The notes below the pieces were generated by a model. It saw nothing but the letters and a program-made list of their open reading frames with translations. It did no database searches and was not told the DNA's origin. From Bifidobacterium breve (lineage in GTDB: Bacteria; Actinomycetota; Actinomycetes; S36-B12), in NCBI GenBank assembly GCA_945885645.1, contig CAMCYV010000011.1, forward strand, positions 1-21,450: a DNA stretch of 21,450 nt, written 5' to 3'. A program made the translations under genes and the position numbers. Of this stretch, positions 8,736 to 15,365 are shown piece after piece (position 1 is the first letter of the stretch; every line of letters starts with the position of its first letter).

Positions 8736-10508
8736 TTAGCCCCCAAAAGTCAAGGCAAGTTTAGGTGCGTGTGAATCGGTAGGCGGGATCTCTAATGCGC
8801 CAAGTGCGTATTGGGCGACTTTTTTGAAGACTGGCCCACCTAACTCACCACCGTAACGGCCATTTCGAGGTTGCGAGATAAACACCGCGACAACAAGTTG
8901 CGGGTCATCCGCCGGCACCATGCCAGCAAAAGATGCAACAACTTGATCGCTGTATTCACCCGTCCGTTCGTCAATGACTTGGGCGGTGCCCGTCTTGCCT
9001 CCAACGCGGTAGCCAGGAATTTTGGCATTTGTCGCTGTTCCACCCTCACCAACGACACTCTCCAGCATTGCCCTGACCTGAATCGCCGCCTCACGTGAAA
9101 CTACACGTGTTGTGACTGGCACCTCGGGCTCTTCAACACTGCCGTCTGCGTGAACAATTCTTTTAACTAGGGATGGCTCAACACGCAAACCGTCATTTGC
9201 AATGGTTGAGAAGACGCTCGCTACCTGTACAGCATTGACGCTAAGACCCTGACCGAAGGCAATTGTGGGCAATGACGTTTGCGACCAGTCTTCGTATTCA
9301 GGAACAAAACCATTGGTTTCCCCCGGAAATCCCAGCCCGGTTGGCTGGCCTACCCCAAATTTCTTTAAATATTTGGACAGCTTTTTTCCACCGATACGTT
9401 CGGCAGCCAGAATCGTTCCGATGTTACTGGACTTTGCCATCACGCCACTGAGGGTCAAGTTGATGTTTCCATGCGGGGTCGCATCACGGAATTTCTTGTC
9501 GCCTCGAGACAGGAAACTAGGGACTTTAATTGGTGTGTAAGGAGTTGCCGCGCCTTCATTTATTACCGCGGCCAGAGTCATAACTTTGCTTGTCGAGCCC
9601 GGCTCAAATGCCGAAGTTAATGGTCTGTTGTTGAGGTTTTTCTGGGTACTTTGAGTCGGGAAATTAGGGTCGAAAGTGGGAGCCGTTGCCAGGGCTAAAA
9701 TATGTCCACTTTGTGGATCCATGACCACAACGGTCCCGTCAATTGCACCGGAATTCTGAACCGCCAATGCGATTTCCTTTTGGGCGAAATATTGAATATC
9801 GCGATCAATGGTGAGCTCAATGTCGACGCCAGGTTGGGCGTCTACCCGGACGGATGATCCGGTGGGGATTGCCCGACCCCCTGGTCCCCGTTCGTATGTT
9901 GTTTCTCCCGGCGTACCGCTGAGTTGGTCATTGAAGGCGTATTCGTACCCACCAAGACCAGTTCCTTGCGCGCCCACAAATCCAATGACGTTCGCAGCGA
10001 GTTCCCCAGCAGGGTAGATTCGTCGCGACGTATTCTCACTGAATATTCCCGGCAAACGCAATGCCGAAATCTGTTCCCAGGTTTGTGGAGTGACTTCTTT
10101 CGCCAGATACATGAAGCGGCGGTCTCCCGTTAATCGATGTGCCAAGATATCTGCATCTGCACCGAGAATCGGGGAAAGGGCCTGTGCCACGACAATTGGA
10201 TCCGTGACCATTGTTTGATCAGCTGTCACATTTTTAGCATCAACAGTTATGGCTAAGGGTTCGCCCGATGAATCCAAAATTGAGCCGCGTTCAGCCGGTA
10301 ATTCAACGGTTTTCAGTCTTTGGTCCAGCGCCGCAGATGCAAGTTTGTCGCCTTGAACAGCCTGTAGGTCAACGAGTCGGCCCGCAAAAATCATCAGGAT
10401 AAGGGTTGACGCCACCATAAGAGCGGTTCCCCGCTTGCGGGTATTACCTAAGTCGATTCGGGCTGCGCCGTAATCACTAAAGCTACGTCCATTCCTATTT
10501 GGGCTCAT
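8736..10508 (-). CDS. ftsI: Septal peptidoglycan transpeptidase (class B PBP) FtsI/PbpB
   Basis: FtsI crosslinks new septal peptidoglycan and works with FtsW. The 590 residues comprise a short basic cytoplasmic N-terminus, one membrane anchor (about 28-43), a pedestal/dimerisation domain (about 60-230, including ERGSILDSSGEPLA at 73-86) and a transpeptidase domain (about 255-570). Active-site motifs are all present: nucleophile S305 in STSK (305-308), SSN (360-362) and KTG (505-507). There are no C-terminal PASTA repeats; the protein ends about 20 residues after the transpeptidase fold. The ATG at 10508 has only a weak ribosome site and lies 30 bp after the FtsL-like gene. The stop is one base from the murE start. 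Confidence 0.96.
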   Translation of the reverse strand: MSPNRNGRSFSDYGAARIDLGNTRKRGTALMVASTLILMIFAGRLVDLQAVQGDKLASAALDQRLKTVELPAERGSILDSSGEPLAITVDAKNVTADQTMVTDPIVVAQALSPILGADADILAHRLTGDRRFMYLAKEVTPQTWEQISALRLPGIFSENTSRRIYPAGELAANVIGFVGAQGTGLGGYEYAFNDQLSGTPGETTYERGPGGRAIPTGSSVRVDAQPGVDIELTIDRDIQYFAQKEIALAVQNSGAIDGTVVVMDPQSGHILALATAPTFDPNFPTQSTQKNLNNRPLTSAFEPGSTSKVMTLAAVINEGAATPYTPIKVPSFLSRGDKKFRDATPHGNINLTLSGVMAKSSNIGTILAAERIGGKKLSKYLKKFGVGQPTGLGFPGETNGFVPEYEDWSQTSLPTIAFGQGLSVNAVQVASVFSTIANDGLRVEPSLVKRIVHADGSVEEPEVPVTTRVVSREAAIQVRAMLESVVGEGGTATNAKIPGYRVGGKTGTAQVIDERTGEYSDQVVASFAGMVPADDPQLVVAVFISQPRNGRYGGELGGPVFKKVAQYALGALEIPPTDSHAPKLALTFGG

Positions 10509-10538
10509 GGATACTCAGCCAATAACTTCACGTACGAC

Positions 10539-11174
10539 CTACTCGACCGCATTTGAATCAAGTGAGAGATCGTCGGATATCACCTGGGAGTTAATAAGTG
10601 TTGGTTCTGACCATTCACCCGTTGCCCTCTTGGAATCGGCTGCGGCTGGATCGTAGGTTTGTCCTAAGGCAGGTGGTAAACCTGAACTCGAAGGCGCTTC
10701 GACACCTTCACCTACCGTCGCATCTGCGAGTGTTGCCCGAGGCACTCCAGGTGCAGGTTTGGGCTTGCCCAAAATCTTTCCACTGGGGATTTGAATAAAC
10801 GCAGGGGTAGAACTTGGAACCATTCCCAACTCGCGTGCCTTTTCTTCCAAGACCGTGGGCGCCGCAAGGGCCGCAACGCTCTCGATCAGAGTCGCTTCCG
10901 TCCGACTAAGTTCAGTCTGGGTGGATCTCAATTCACTCAAAGTGAATGCCCCTTGGGCCAACGTGGTGTTAATCAAGAGCATCCCGAAAAGGCCGACACC
11001 TAAAATACTGGCAAGCACAATTATGAACACGCCTCGACTTGCCTTACGGACTCGCATCGGCGCAACCAAACGCAGGTTCTCACTAGTGCGTTTGCGCACT
11101 CCACGCGTTGCGTACTCAGTAGCAGATTCAGTTGAACGATCAAGGGGATGATCGAGATGCGGTGCAGCGCTCAT
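10539..11174 (-). CDS. FtsL-like septum formation initiator protein
   Basis: This 211-residue bitopic protein occupies the ftsL position between rsmH and ftsI. It has a basic cytoplasmic N-terminus (1-47), one transmembrane helix (about 48-71), a short coiled-coil-like stretch (about 77-106) and the DivIC/FtsL/FtsB-type motif LEEKARELGMVPSSTPAFI (109-127). The remaining ~85 residues are rich in Pro, Ala and Ser and look disordered; long disordered tails are common in actinobacterial FtsL-like proteins. By family and position it should join the FtsQ-FtsL-FtsB complex that activates FtsWI. The ATG overlaps the rsmH stop (ATGA, 11171-11174). Sequence similarity in this family is low, so the name rests on topology, motif and context. 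Confidence 0.88.
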   Translation of the reverse strand: MSAAPHLDHPLDRSTESATEYATRGVRKRTSENLRLVAPMRVRKASRGVFIIVLASILGVGLFGMLLINTTLAQGAFTLSELRSTQTELSRTEATLIESVAALAAPTVLEEKARELGMVPSSTPAFIQIPSGKILGKPKPAPGVPRATLADATVGEGVEAPSSSGLPPALGQTYDPAAADSKRATGEWSEPTLINSQVISDDLSLDSNAVE

Positions 11175-12157
11175 GCGGCGACCCCCTCTCGGTTTTCGGA
11201 GAGGTCCTGAATACGAATGCGTTCGGCGGCACGAAGTCGAACTGAAGCAGAGCGCGGATTCTGTGCAATCTCCTGTTCGGTTGCCTTTTCTGAACTGCGT
11301 GTCAAAAGCTTTAACTCAGGCTTGGCCGCATCGGGTATCACGGGTAAGTCATGTGGAACATTCGCCACGCTGCGCTGAGTGAACACTCGCTTGACAATTT
11401 TGTCTTCAAGTGACTGGTAGGACATTGCCACGATGCGACCACCCACCGTGAGTGAATCAATGGCGCGCGGGATCGCGCTCTCCAGAACGGTAAGTTCGGA
11501 GTTCACTTCAATTCGTAGAGCTTGGAAAGTTCGCTTCGCGGGGTTGCCACCAGTGCGGCGTGCAGCTGCCGGTATCGCGTCTCTGATTAACTCAACGAGG
11601 CGAGCTGAGTATTCAAAAGGCTCAAGCGTGCGTTCACGGACCACACGTTCCACGATTCGAGTTGCAAATTTTTCATCACCGAAACTGCGCAAAATTCGTA
11701 CTAGTTGACCAGGCTCGTAAGTATTTAACACCTCGGCTGCCGTGATTCCGCGGGATTGATCCATCCGCATATCGAGAAAAGTGTTCATCGAGTAGGAGAA
11801 TCCGCGCTCAGGTTCATCGAGTTGCATGCTGGAAACTCCGAGGTCAAATAAAATTCCCTGCGCACCCGAAAGATTGTTATCGGCAAGCACTTCTGGAATC
11901 TGGTCGTAAACCGCGTGAACAAGAACTACGCGTGACCCAAATGGTGCGAGTCTTTGAGTTGATAACTCAACGGCACTGAGATCTCGATCTAGACCAATAA
12001 CGGTGAGTTGTGGAAAAGTGTTAAGTGCCATCTCGCTGTGTCCACCATGTCCCAGAGTTGCGTCAATGAGGACCGCATTGGGTTGATCCAAAGCTGGAGC
12101 CAACAACGCCAAAACCCGGTCCGCGAGGACCGGTGTATGACGGGGCGTTGTTGACAT
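11171..12157 (-). CDS. rsmH: 16S rRNA (cytosine-1402-N4)-methyltransferase RsmH (MraW)
   Basis: RsmH methylates N4 of C1402 in the ribosomal P site using S-adenosylmethionine; its gene is a constant member of dcw clusters. The 328 residues begin with RHTPVLADRVL (6-16), then the SAM-binding DATLGHGGHSE (32-42) and VIGLDRDLSA (53-62), GILFDLGVSSMQLDEPERGF, and NPAKRTFQALRIEVNSEL, all family landmarks. The ATG at 12155-12157 follows the microprotein stop by 5 bp; its ribosome site (GGGGAT) lies inside the end of that gene, so translation of rsmH is probably coupled to the microprotein. Confidence 0.97.
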   Translation of the reverse strand: MSTTPRHTPVLADRVLALLAPALDQPNAVLIDATLGHGGHSEMALNTFPQLTVIGLDRDLSAVELSTQRLAPFGSRVVLVHAVYDQIPEVLADNNLSGAQGILFDLGVSSMQLDEPERGFSYSMNTFLDMRMDQSRGITAAEVLNTYEPGQLVRILRSFGDEKFATRIVERVVRERTLEPFEYSARLVELIRDAIPAAARRTGGNPAKRTFQALRIEVNSELTVLESAIPRAIDSLTVGGRIVAMSYQSLEDKIVKRVFTQRSVANVPHDLPVIPDAAKPELKLLTRSSEKATEQEIAQNPRSASVRLRAAERIRIQDLSENREGVAA

Positions 12158-12162
12158 GTGGG

Positions 12163-12306
12163 TTATCCCCAGGTCCCTACGAGGATTGACAAGAAATAGA
12201 CCAGGCTGCCAGTGGCAATTCCGGCTGCAACGACAGATGCTCCGGTGCGAACTGCACCAGGAATCAGGTCTGCTTGATTGTGGAGATATTCGTTGATTGT
12301 GCTCAT
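12163..12306 (-). CDS. Predicted 47-residue single-pass membrane microprotein
   Basis: I do not recognise this small gene. The frame is open back to about 12498, but the ATG at 12304-12306 has a strong ribosome site (GGGAAGGA, about 7 nt spacing), so I call 47 residues. It begins MSTINEYLHNQADLIPGAVR, followed by an apolar helix (about residues 22-44, with AAGIATGS and VYFLSILVG) and ends in TWG. It would be a one-pass protein with its N-terminal ~20 residues outside the helix. It sits 5 bp before rsmH and carries the rsmH ribosome site in its own 3' end. It could be a division-associated membrane peptide, or mainly a leader peptide for rsmH translation. No function is claimed. Confidence 0.65.
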   Translation of the reverse strand: MSTINEYLHNQADLIPGAVRTGASVVAAGIATGSLVYFLSILVGTWG

Positions 12307-12360
12307 TTCTCTTTCCTTCCCTCGTGGAACACGATTCGCGGTCGGGTTCATTGCTTTTTT

Positions 12361-12493
12361 CTGAAGTGATGTGCTTGGCTCAATCAGGTCTCCGCCCGCT
12401 ATCACCAACTCTCGCCAAAACCATGTTGCCTGTAGCGGGCCCTGACATCGGGGAAGTGATGTCAGGATCAAAGAGCGGGTGGAGACCTCATTG
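12361..12493 (-). other. Repeat-rich, probably structured leader between mraZ and the rsmH operon
   Basis: The gap between mraZ and the microprotein gene (12307-12505) contains nested repeats. An outer inverted repeat pairs 12381-12400 with 12474-12493 (18 of 20 positions). Inside is a perfect 9-bp hairpin, CCTGACATC / GATGTCAGG (12441-12466, 8-nt loop). A third pair, GCCCGCTA (12394-12401) and TAGCGGGC (12433-12440), competes with the outer arms for the same bases, so two folds are mutually exclusive. GAAGTGATGT is repeated directly at 12363 and 12453. No T-tract follows, so this is not a simple terminator. It could be a regulatory leader, a small RNA, or a palindromic repeat element. Confidence 0.5.
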
Positions 12494-12505
12494 GCCAAAC
12501 CGCAT

Positions 12506-12937
12506 TTAGAAGATTCCCGGAATTACCTCCTCGCTCAAGGCGGAAAATCCAGCCTCTTGGCCCGAGAGGTATTCCTCCCACGCAGGGGCATTCCAAATTT
12601 CAAGAGTGCTGCCATTACCCACGACAACTACATCGCGATCGAGGTCCGCGTATGAGCGAAGTTCTGCGGGCACCATCACTCGACCTTGACGATCTGGGAT
12701 TTCGTCGACCGCCCCCGAAAACAGGACTCGTAGATAGGCGCGGACACTGGAATCCGAACGCGAAGCCACACTTAGTCGCTCCGCATAGGCGGCGAACTCT
12801 GCGCTCGGCCACACCACGATCGATCTTTCTTGGCCGCGGGTGAAAACCAGTCCGGCTGCCAGACCCTCCCGATATTTGGCCGGAAGCACCAAGCGGCCCT
12901 TTTCATCAAGCCGCGGAGATTGGGTACCGAGAAACAT
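12506..12937 (-). CDS. mraZ: Transcriptional regulator MraZ
   Basis: MraZ is a ring-forming DNA-binding protein with two SpoVT/AbrB-like swapped-hairpin domains; it controls its own dcw operon in several bacteria. The 143 residues contain the two signature copies, RLDEKGRLVLPAKYRE (about 9-24) and EIPDRQGRVMVPAELRSYA (about 79-97). I start at the ATG 12935-12937 (MFLGTQSPRLDEKG), which has AGAGGT 7 nt upstream; the in-frame GTG at 12946 lies too close to that site. Its C-terminal tail is acidic. It is the first gene of the dcw run, and phased TGGNG repeats in its promoter suggest autoregulation. Confidence 0.95.
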   Translation of the reverse strand: MFLGTQSPRLDEKGRLVLPAKYREGLAAGLVFTRGQERSIVVWPSAEFAAYAERLSVASRSDSSVRAYLRVLFSGAVDEIPDRQGRVMVPAELRSYADLDRDVVVVGNGSTLEIWNAPAWEEYLSGQEAGFSALSEEVIPGIF

Positions 12938-12989
12938 GCGCCCCACCTCTCACTTTGACCTCATGAATCCCCCGGGTAACTCCCAGTGA

Positions 12990-13054
12990 CGCCACAATAC
13001 TCCATTTTCCTCCATAGTCAACCCTTGGCCCCCATTTTTCATAAAAATCCTCCA
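12990..13054 (-). promoter_or_regulatory. Candidate MraZ box array (phased TGGNG repeats)
   Basis: On the minus strand the pentamers TGGCG (12990-12994), TGGAG (13000-13004), TGGAG (13010-13014), TGGGG (13030-13034) and TGGAG (13050-13054) fall exactly on multiples of 10 bp. The first three are consecutive. Known MraZ operators are short direct repeats of TGGGN type spaced by 5 bp, so spacing and sequence fit. Three repeats overlap the candidate mraZ promoter, implying autorepression. The outer two lie toward the divergent DUF3048 gene. Confidence 0.6.
12994..13021 (-). promoter_or_regulatory. Candidate mraZ/dcw promoter
   Basis: Reading the minus strand, TTGACT (13016-13021) is a 5 of 6 match to the -35 hexamer. 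After a 16-bp spacer comes TATTGT (12994-12999), a 4 of 6 match to the -10 hexamer. Transcription would start near 12987, giving a leader of about 50 nt before the mraZ ATG. The repeats of the MraZ box array occupy the spacer and flank the -10 element. Confidence 0.55.
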
Positions 13055-13135
13055 TTTCAACTCATTTATTGCAGCAGGTCATGCCAGGCGGCCTAAATGA
13101 GAGAAAGGAGGCACTTTCCCCCTTAGGGTGAGGAC

Positions 13136-14302
13136 GTGCCACAACCGAAGAGCCTTCTGATCGGGGTCGCGCTTCTGGCTCTCGTCAGCGGTTGCGCGCT
13201 TTCCCCATCAAATGACGGGGCTGCCCCCAGCTCGCCCCCCGCTGATTCACCGACGGCAACAGCACAACCCAGCCCCTCACCCAGCCCGACTCTTCCTCAA
13301 CTTCTACATCCGCTGACCGGGTTGCCATATGTCGAGCCGTCGGGCCTAGCCGCATCCACCGGCATGCCTCCAGTCCTTGCCGTCAAAATTGACAACACGC
13401 GTAATGCCCAGCCACAAGTAGGAGTAGAAGCGGCCGATCTGGTTTACGTCGAAGAGGTCGAGTACGGCATGACTCGGCTAGCCGCAATTTTTAGCTCAAC
13501 TATTCCCGCCCGAATTGGGCCCGTGAGATCTGCTCGAATCACCGACATCGAGCTCTTATCTCAATACGGTTCACCGGCATTTGCTTTTTCAGGTGCCCAG
13601 AGCAAACTCTGGCCTGCCCTTACCGATGCGCCTTTCATTGACGTATCAGCGAATAAGGATCCGCAGGATTACTCAAGAGACTCGGGTCGATGGGCTCCCT
13701 ACAATTATTTCTTTGACGCAGAAACCGCGTTAGCGCGATTGGAAGGGGTTTCCCCAGCCAAAGAAATGGGTTTCACGTTTGCACAGGAAATTCCCAGCGG
13801 CGGAAGCCCTGCCTTCAGCGCAGAACTCACCTGGCCTTCTTCATCCCTCAAATTTCGCTACAACCCAAGCCGCACCCAGTATGCGATTCAGCTCAACGGT
13901 GAGCGAGCTAGTTTTGAGGAAGTCGAGACGGGAAAGGGCAAGGTTTGGGCTGACACCGCCGTTATCCAGTTCGTGGAGCAAACCCAGTCCGGCTATTTCG
14001 ACAAAGGCGGTGGCAATACTCCCGAAGTCCAAACGGTAGGCACCGGAGAAGCGATGATCTTGCGCAACGGCCAAGTATTCAGTGCGTTGTGGTCACGGCC
14101 AGATCCTCAATCCGGAACAACCTTCACCGACACGTTTGGTAACCCGGTCCCCTTTCACCCCGGACACACGTGGATCGCTTTGTATAACAAGGATCGCGAT
14201 GTCGTGATCAAGAGCACCAAGGCAACTCCCACACCGTTAATAACCAATACGAGACAAAATCAAACGCTCAACAAGACCCGATTGCCACTTGCTTCAAAAT
14301 AA
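13136..14302 (+). CDS. DUF3048 (YerB-like) lipoprotein
   Basis: This 388-residue protein is exported and probably lipid-anchored: a lipoprotein signal peptide ends in the lipobox VSGC with C20 as first mature residue, followed by a Pro/Ser/Thr-rich linker to about residue 55. The body matches DUF3048 (Bacillus YerB family): HPLTGLPYVEPS, PPVLAVKIDNTRNAQPQVG, ADLVYVEEVEYGMTRLAAIF, RIGPVRSARITDIEL, then a C-terminal half ending near PGHTWIALYN. The function of the family is unknown. The GTG at 13136 is the only start after an in-frame TAG; AGGG lies 7 nt upstream. A perfect AAAGGAGG at 13104-13111 is too far away to serve this start. About 30 residues beyond the usual family end overlap the convergent PPTase gene by 43 nt. 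Confidence 0.85.
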   Translation: MPQPKSLLIGVALLALVSGCALSPSNDGAAPSSPPADSPTATAQPSPSPSPTLPQLLHPLTGLPYVEPSGLAASTGMPPVLAVKIDNTRNAQPQVGVEAADLVYVEEVEYGMTRLAAIFSSTIPARIGPVRSARITDIELLSQYGSPAFAFSGAQSKLWPALTDAPFIDVSANKDPQDYSRDSGRWAPYNYFFDAETALARLEGVSPAKEMGFTFAQEIPSGGSPAFSAELTWPSSSLKFRYNPSRTQYAIQLNGERASFEEVETGKGKVWADTAVIQFVEQTQSGYFDKGGGNTPEVQTVGTGEAMILRNGQVFSALWSRPDPQSGTTFTDTFGNPVPFHPGHTWIALYNKDRDVVIKSTKATPTPLITNTRQNQTLNKTRLPLASK

Positions 14303-15243
14303 AAAATTGCTAATTGGCCAAATTCGCGGGCGATCTGCAGGCCAATTTCGGGTTTCAACTCCCATGCGATGAAACCCGGCTCGCGGTGAGTTTGATCGGG
14401 TGAAAAACCGTCTGCTTCCCAGATATCAGAGCAGTATGTTTCAAGTCGTTTCAATAACAGTTCATTCGCATGATTGTTTTCTTCAATACTGGGGCGATCC
14501 AGTCCCGGGTTCCATGCAGTGATTACAACTCCACTGAGTGCACGCTCACGGACGGCCTGGGAGCCCCCCTGCCACACTTGCGATCCCCTTGGGCGGATTT
14601 CCACTTGGGCGGATTCATAAATCTCGAGTAAGTCATTACCGACAGGTTCAGTCCCCAGGGCAACGGCACACTGCAACGATCGATCCCCCACCCCAATCTC
14701 ACCGATCCATACCCGCCATTGGTTTCCGCTTTCTAAATCTCGCACCAAAAGAGATTTCGCATCCGCCGCGGAAGAAATCACACTCCAACGAAGAATTGAA
14801 CCCGCTAAACCAACGCCCGCAGATTTTCCCGCAGCCTCCTTTGCACATAAGAGTGCAATTGGATTCACGACTTGAGAGACTTCCCGCTCAACTGGCGTGA
14901 ATGTCTTCAGCAGGCGACTGACATCGCGGTCGGTGAACTCGATATCAACCCCGATCCTGGAATGGGATGCAGCTCCCATCGCACATTGACCCGCCCGTGA
15001 GATAGAGATGTAGGTTTCAACCGTTCCACCTGCCCAAATCGGCGCACCCAGCTCTGAGTACATGACTTCACCTGTCGGGTCACCCGACCTTTCCCGGGCC
15101 GCTTTGCGAGCACAGGCTCGACCAAGTTCCCGCATTTCCACCATCAGGTTGGCCTCAACGCCAGCGGCATTCAGCTGGCCCAAGACCAACTCGACACCCG
15201 GAGGTGCAACCACCACGTGTTGGAAATCGGGCACAGAAGCCAT
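14260..15243 (-). CDS. 4'-phosphopantetheinyl transferase fused to a C-terminal DUF3293 domain
   Basis: The 327 residues form two recognisable parts. Residues about 35-200 resemble EntD/Sfp-type phosphopantetheinyl transferases, which activate acyl or peptidyl carrier proteins with coenzyme A: an Arg/Ala-rich N-terminal segment, GAPIWAGGTVETYISIS (66-82), the Mg2+ motif IGVDIEF (97-103, D100 and E102) and CAKEAAGKSAGVGL (133-146). The usual His of the SxSH motif is replaced by Arg (SISRAG). Residues about 206-327 match DUF3293: VVITAWNPG (239-247), EENN (254-257), HREPGFIAWE (286-295) and FGQLAIFYF (308-316). DUF3293 has no known function. The ATG at 15241-15243 has AGGA about 12 nt upstream. 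The gene is divergent from the HelD-like gene and overlaps DUF3048 at its 3' end. The PPTase call is good; the DUF3293 call is from remembered family pattern. Confidence 0.75.
   Translation of the reverse strand: MASVPDFQHVVVAPPGVELVLGQLNAAGVEANLMVEMRELGRACARKAARERSGDPTGEVMYSELGAPIWAGGTVETYISISRAGQCAMGAASHSRIGVDIEFTDRDVSRLLKTFTPVEREVSQVVNPIALLCAKEAAGKSAGVGLAGSILRWSVISSAADAKSLLVRDLESGNQWRVWIGEIGVGDRSLQCAVALGTEPVGNDLLEIYESAQVEIRPRGSQVWQGGSQAVRERALSGVVITAWNPGLDRPSIEENNHANELLLKRLETYCSDIWEADGFSPDQTHREPGFIAWELKPEIGLQIAREFGQLAIFYFEASGNRVLLSV
14312..14347 (-). terminator. Terminator-like inverted repeat at the convergent DUF3048/PPTase ends
   Basis: AATTGGCC (14312-14319) and GGCCAATT (14340-14347) are perfect 8-bp complements with a 20-nt spacer. 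Read on the minus strand, the stem is followed by AGCAATTTTTTATTTT, a U-rich tract. It lies within the last codons of the PPTase-DUF3293 gene, about 10 bp beyond the DUF3048 stop, so it could end transcription from either side imperfectly. Confidence 0.35.
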
Positions 15244-15274
15244 GGTCAGAGTTTGTCCTATCTGAATTCAAAGA

Positions 15275-15299
15275 CCGGTACACCCCTCCCTCCTACCGG
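15275..15299. promoter_or_regulatory. Inverted repeat in the divergent PPTase/HelD promoter region
   Basis: CCGGTA (15275-15280) and TACCGG (15294-15299) are perfect complements separated by 13 bp in the 122-bp gap between the divergent genes. This could be an operator. Just downstream, GTGACA (15301-15306) resembles a -35 hexamer, but no good -10 follows. I do not see the rifampicin-associated element known upstream of some actinobacterial helicase-like genes. Confidence 0.25.
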
Positions 15300-15365
15300 C
15301 GTGACATAGTTGGCTACCAATTTCTAGCACCGCCAAGATTTCTAAACGGGACAAGGAGGGAAGTA

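Noticed and set aside
8800..8826. Plus-strand hairpin CGCCAA / TTGGGCG followed by six T residues, antisense to ftsI
   Set aside because: The stem has a bulge and the T-tract is offset; no plus-strand transcript is expected, so I treat it as chance.
9345..9390. CCAAAT / ATTTGG stem before a T-tract, antisense to ftsI
   Set aside because: The stem is A/T-rich and weak, inside a conserved gene, with a five-base gap before the T residues.
12150..12170. Small TGGG-GATAA-CCCA hairpin around the rsmH ribosome site
   Set aside because: Only four base pairs; too weak to call a regulatory structure.
12307..12498. Extension of the microprotein to 111 residues
   Set aside because: The extra part crosses the repeat-rich leader, has no ribosome site at its start and looks non-coding, whereas the internal ATG at 12306 has a strong site.
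13034..13048. ATTTTT-CAT-AAAAAT palindrome in the mraZ/DUF3048 gap
   Set aside because: A short A/T palindrome in an A/T-rich promoter region is likely by chance and does not match a known site; the phased pentamers are the better signal.
15204..15365. Upstream extension of the HelD-like gene by 54 codons
   Set aside because: It overlaps the divergent PPTase gene and promoter gap; the ATG at 15366 has AAGGAGG at ideal spacing and matches the expected HelD N-terminus.
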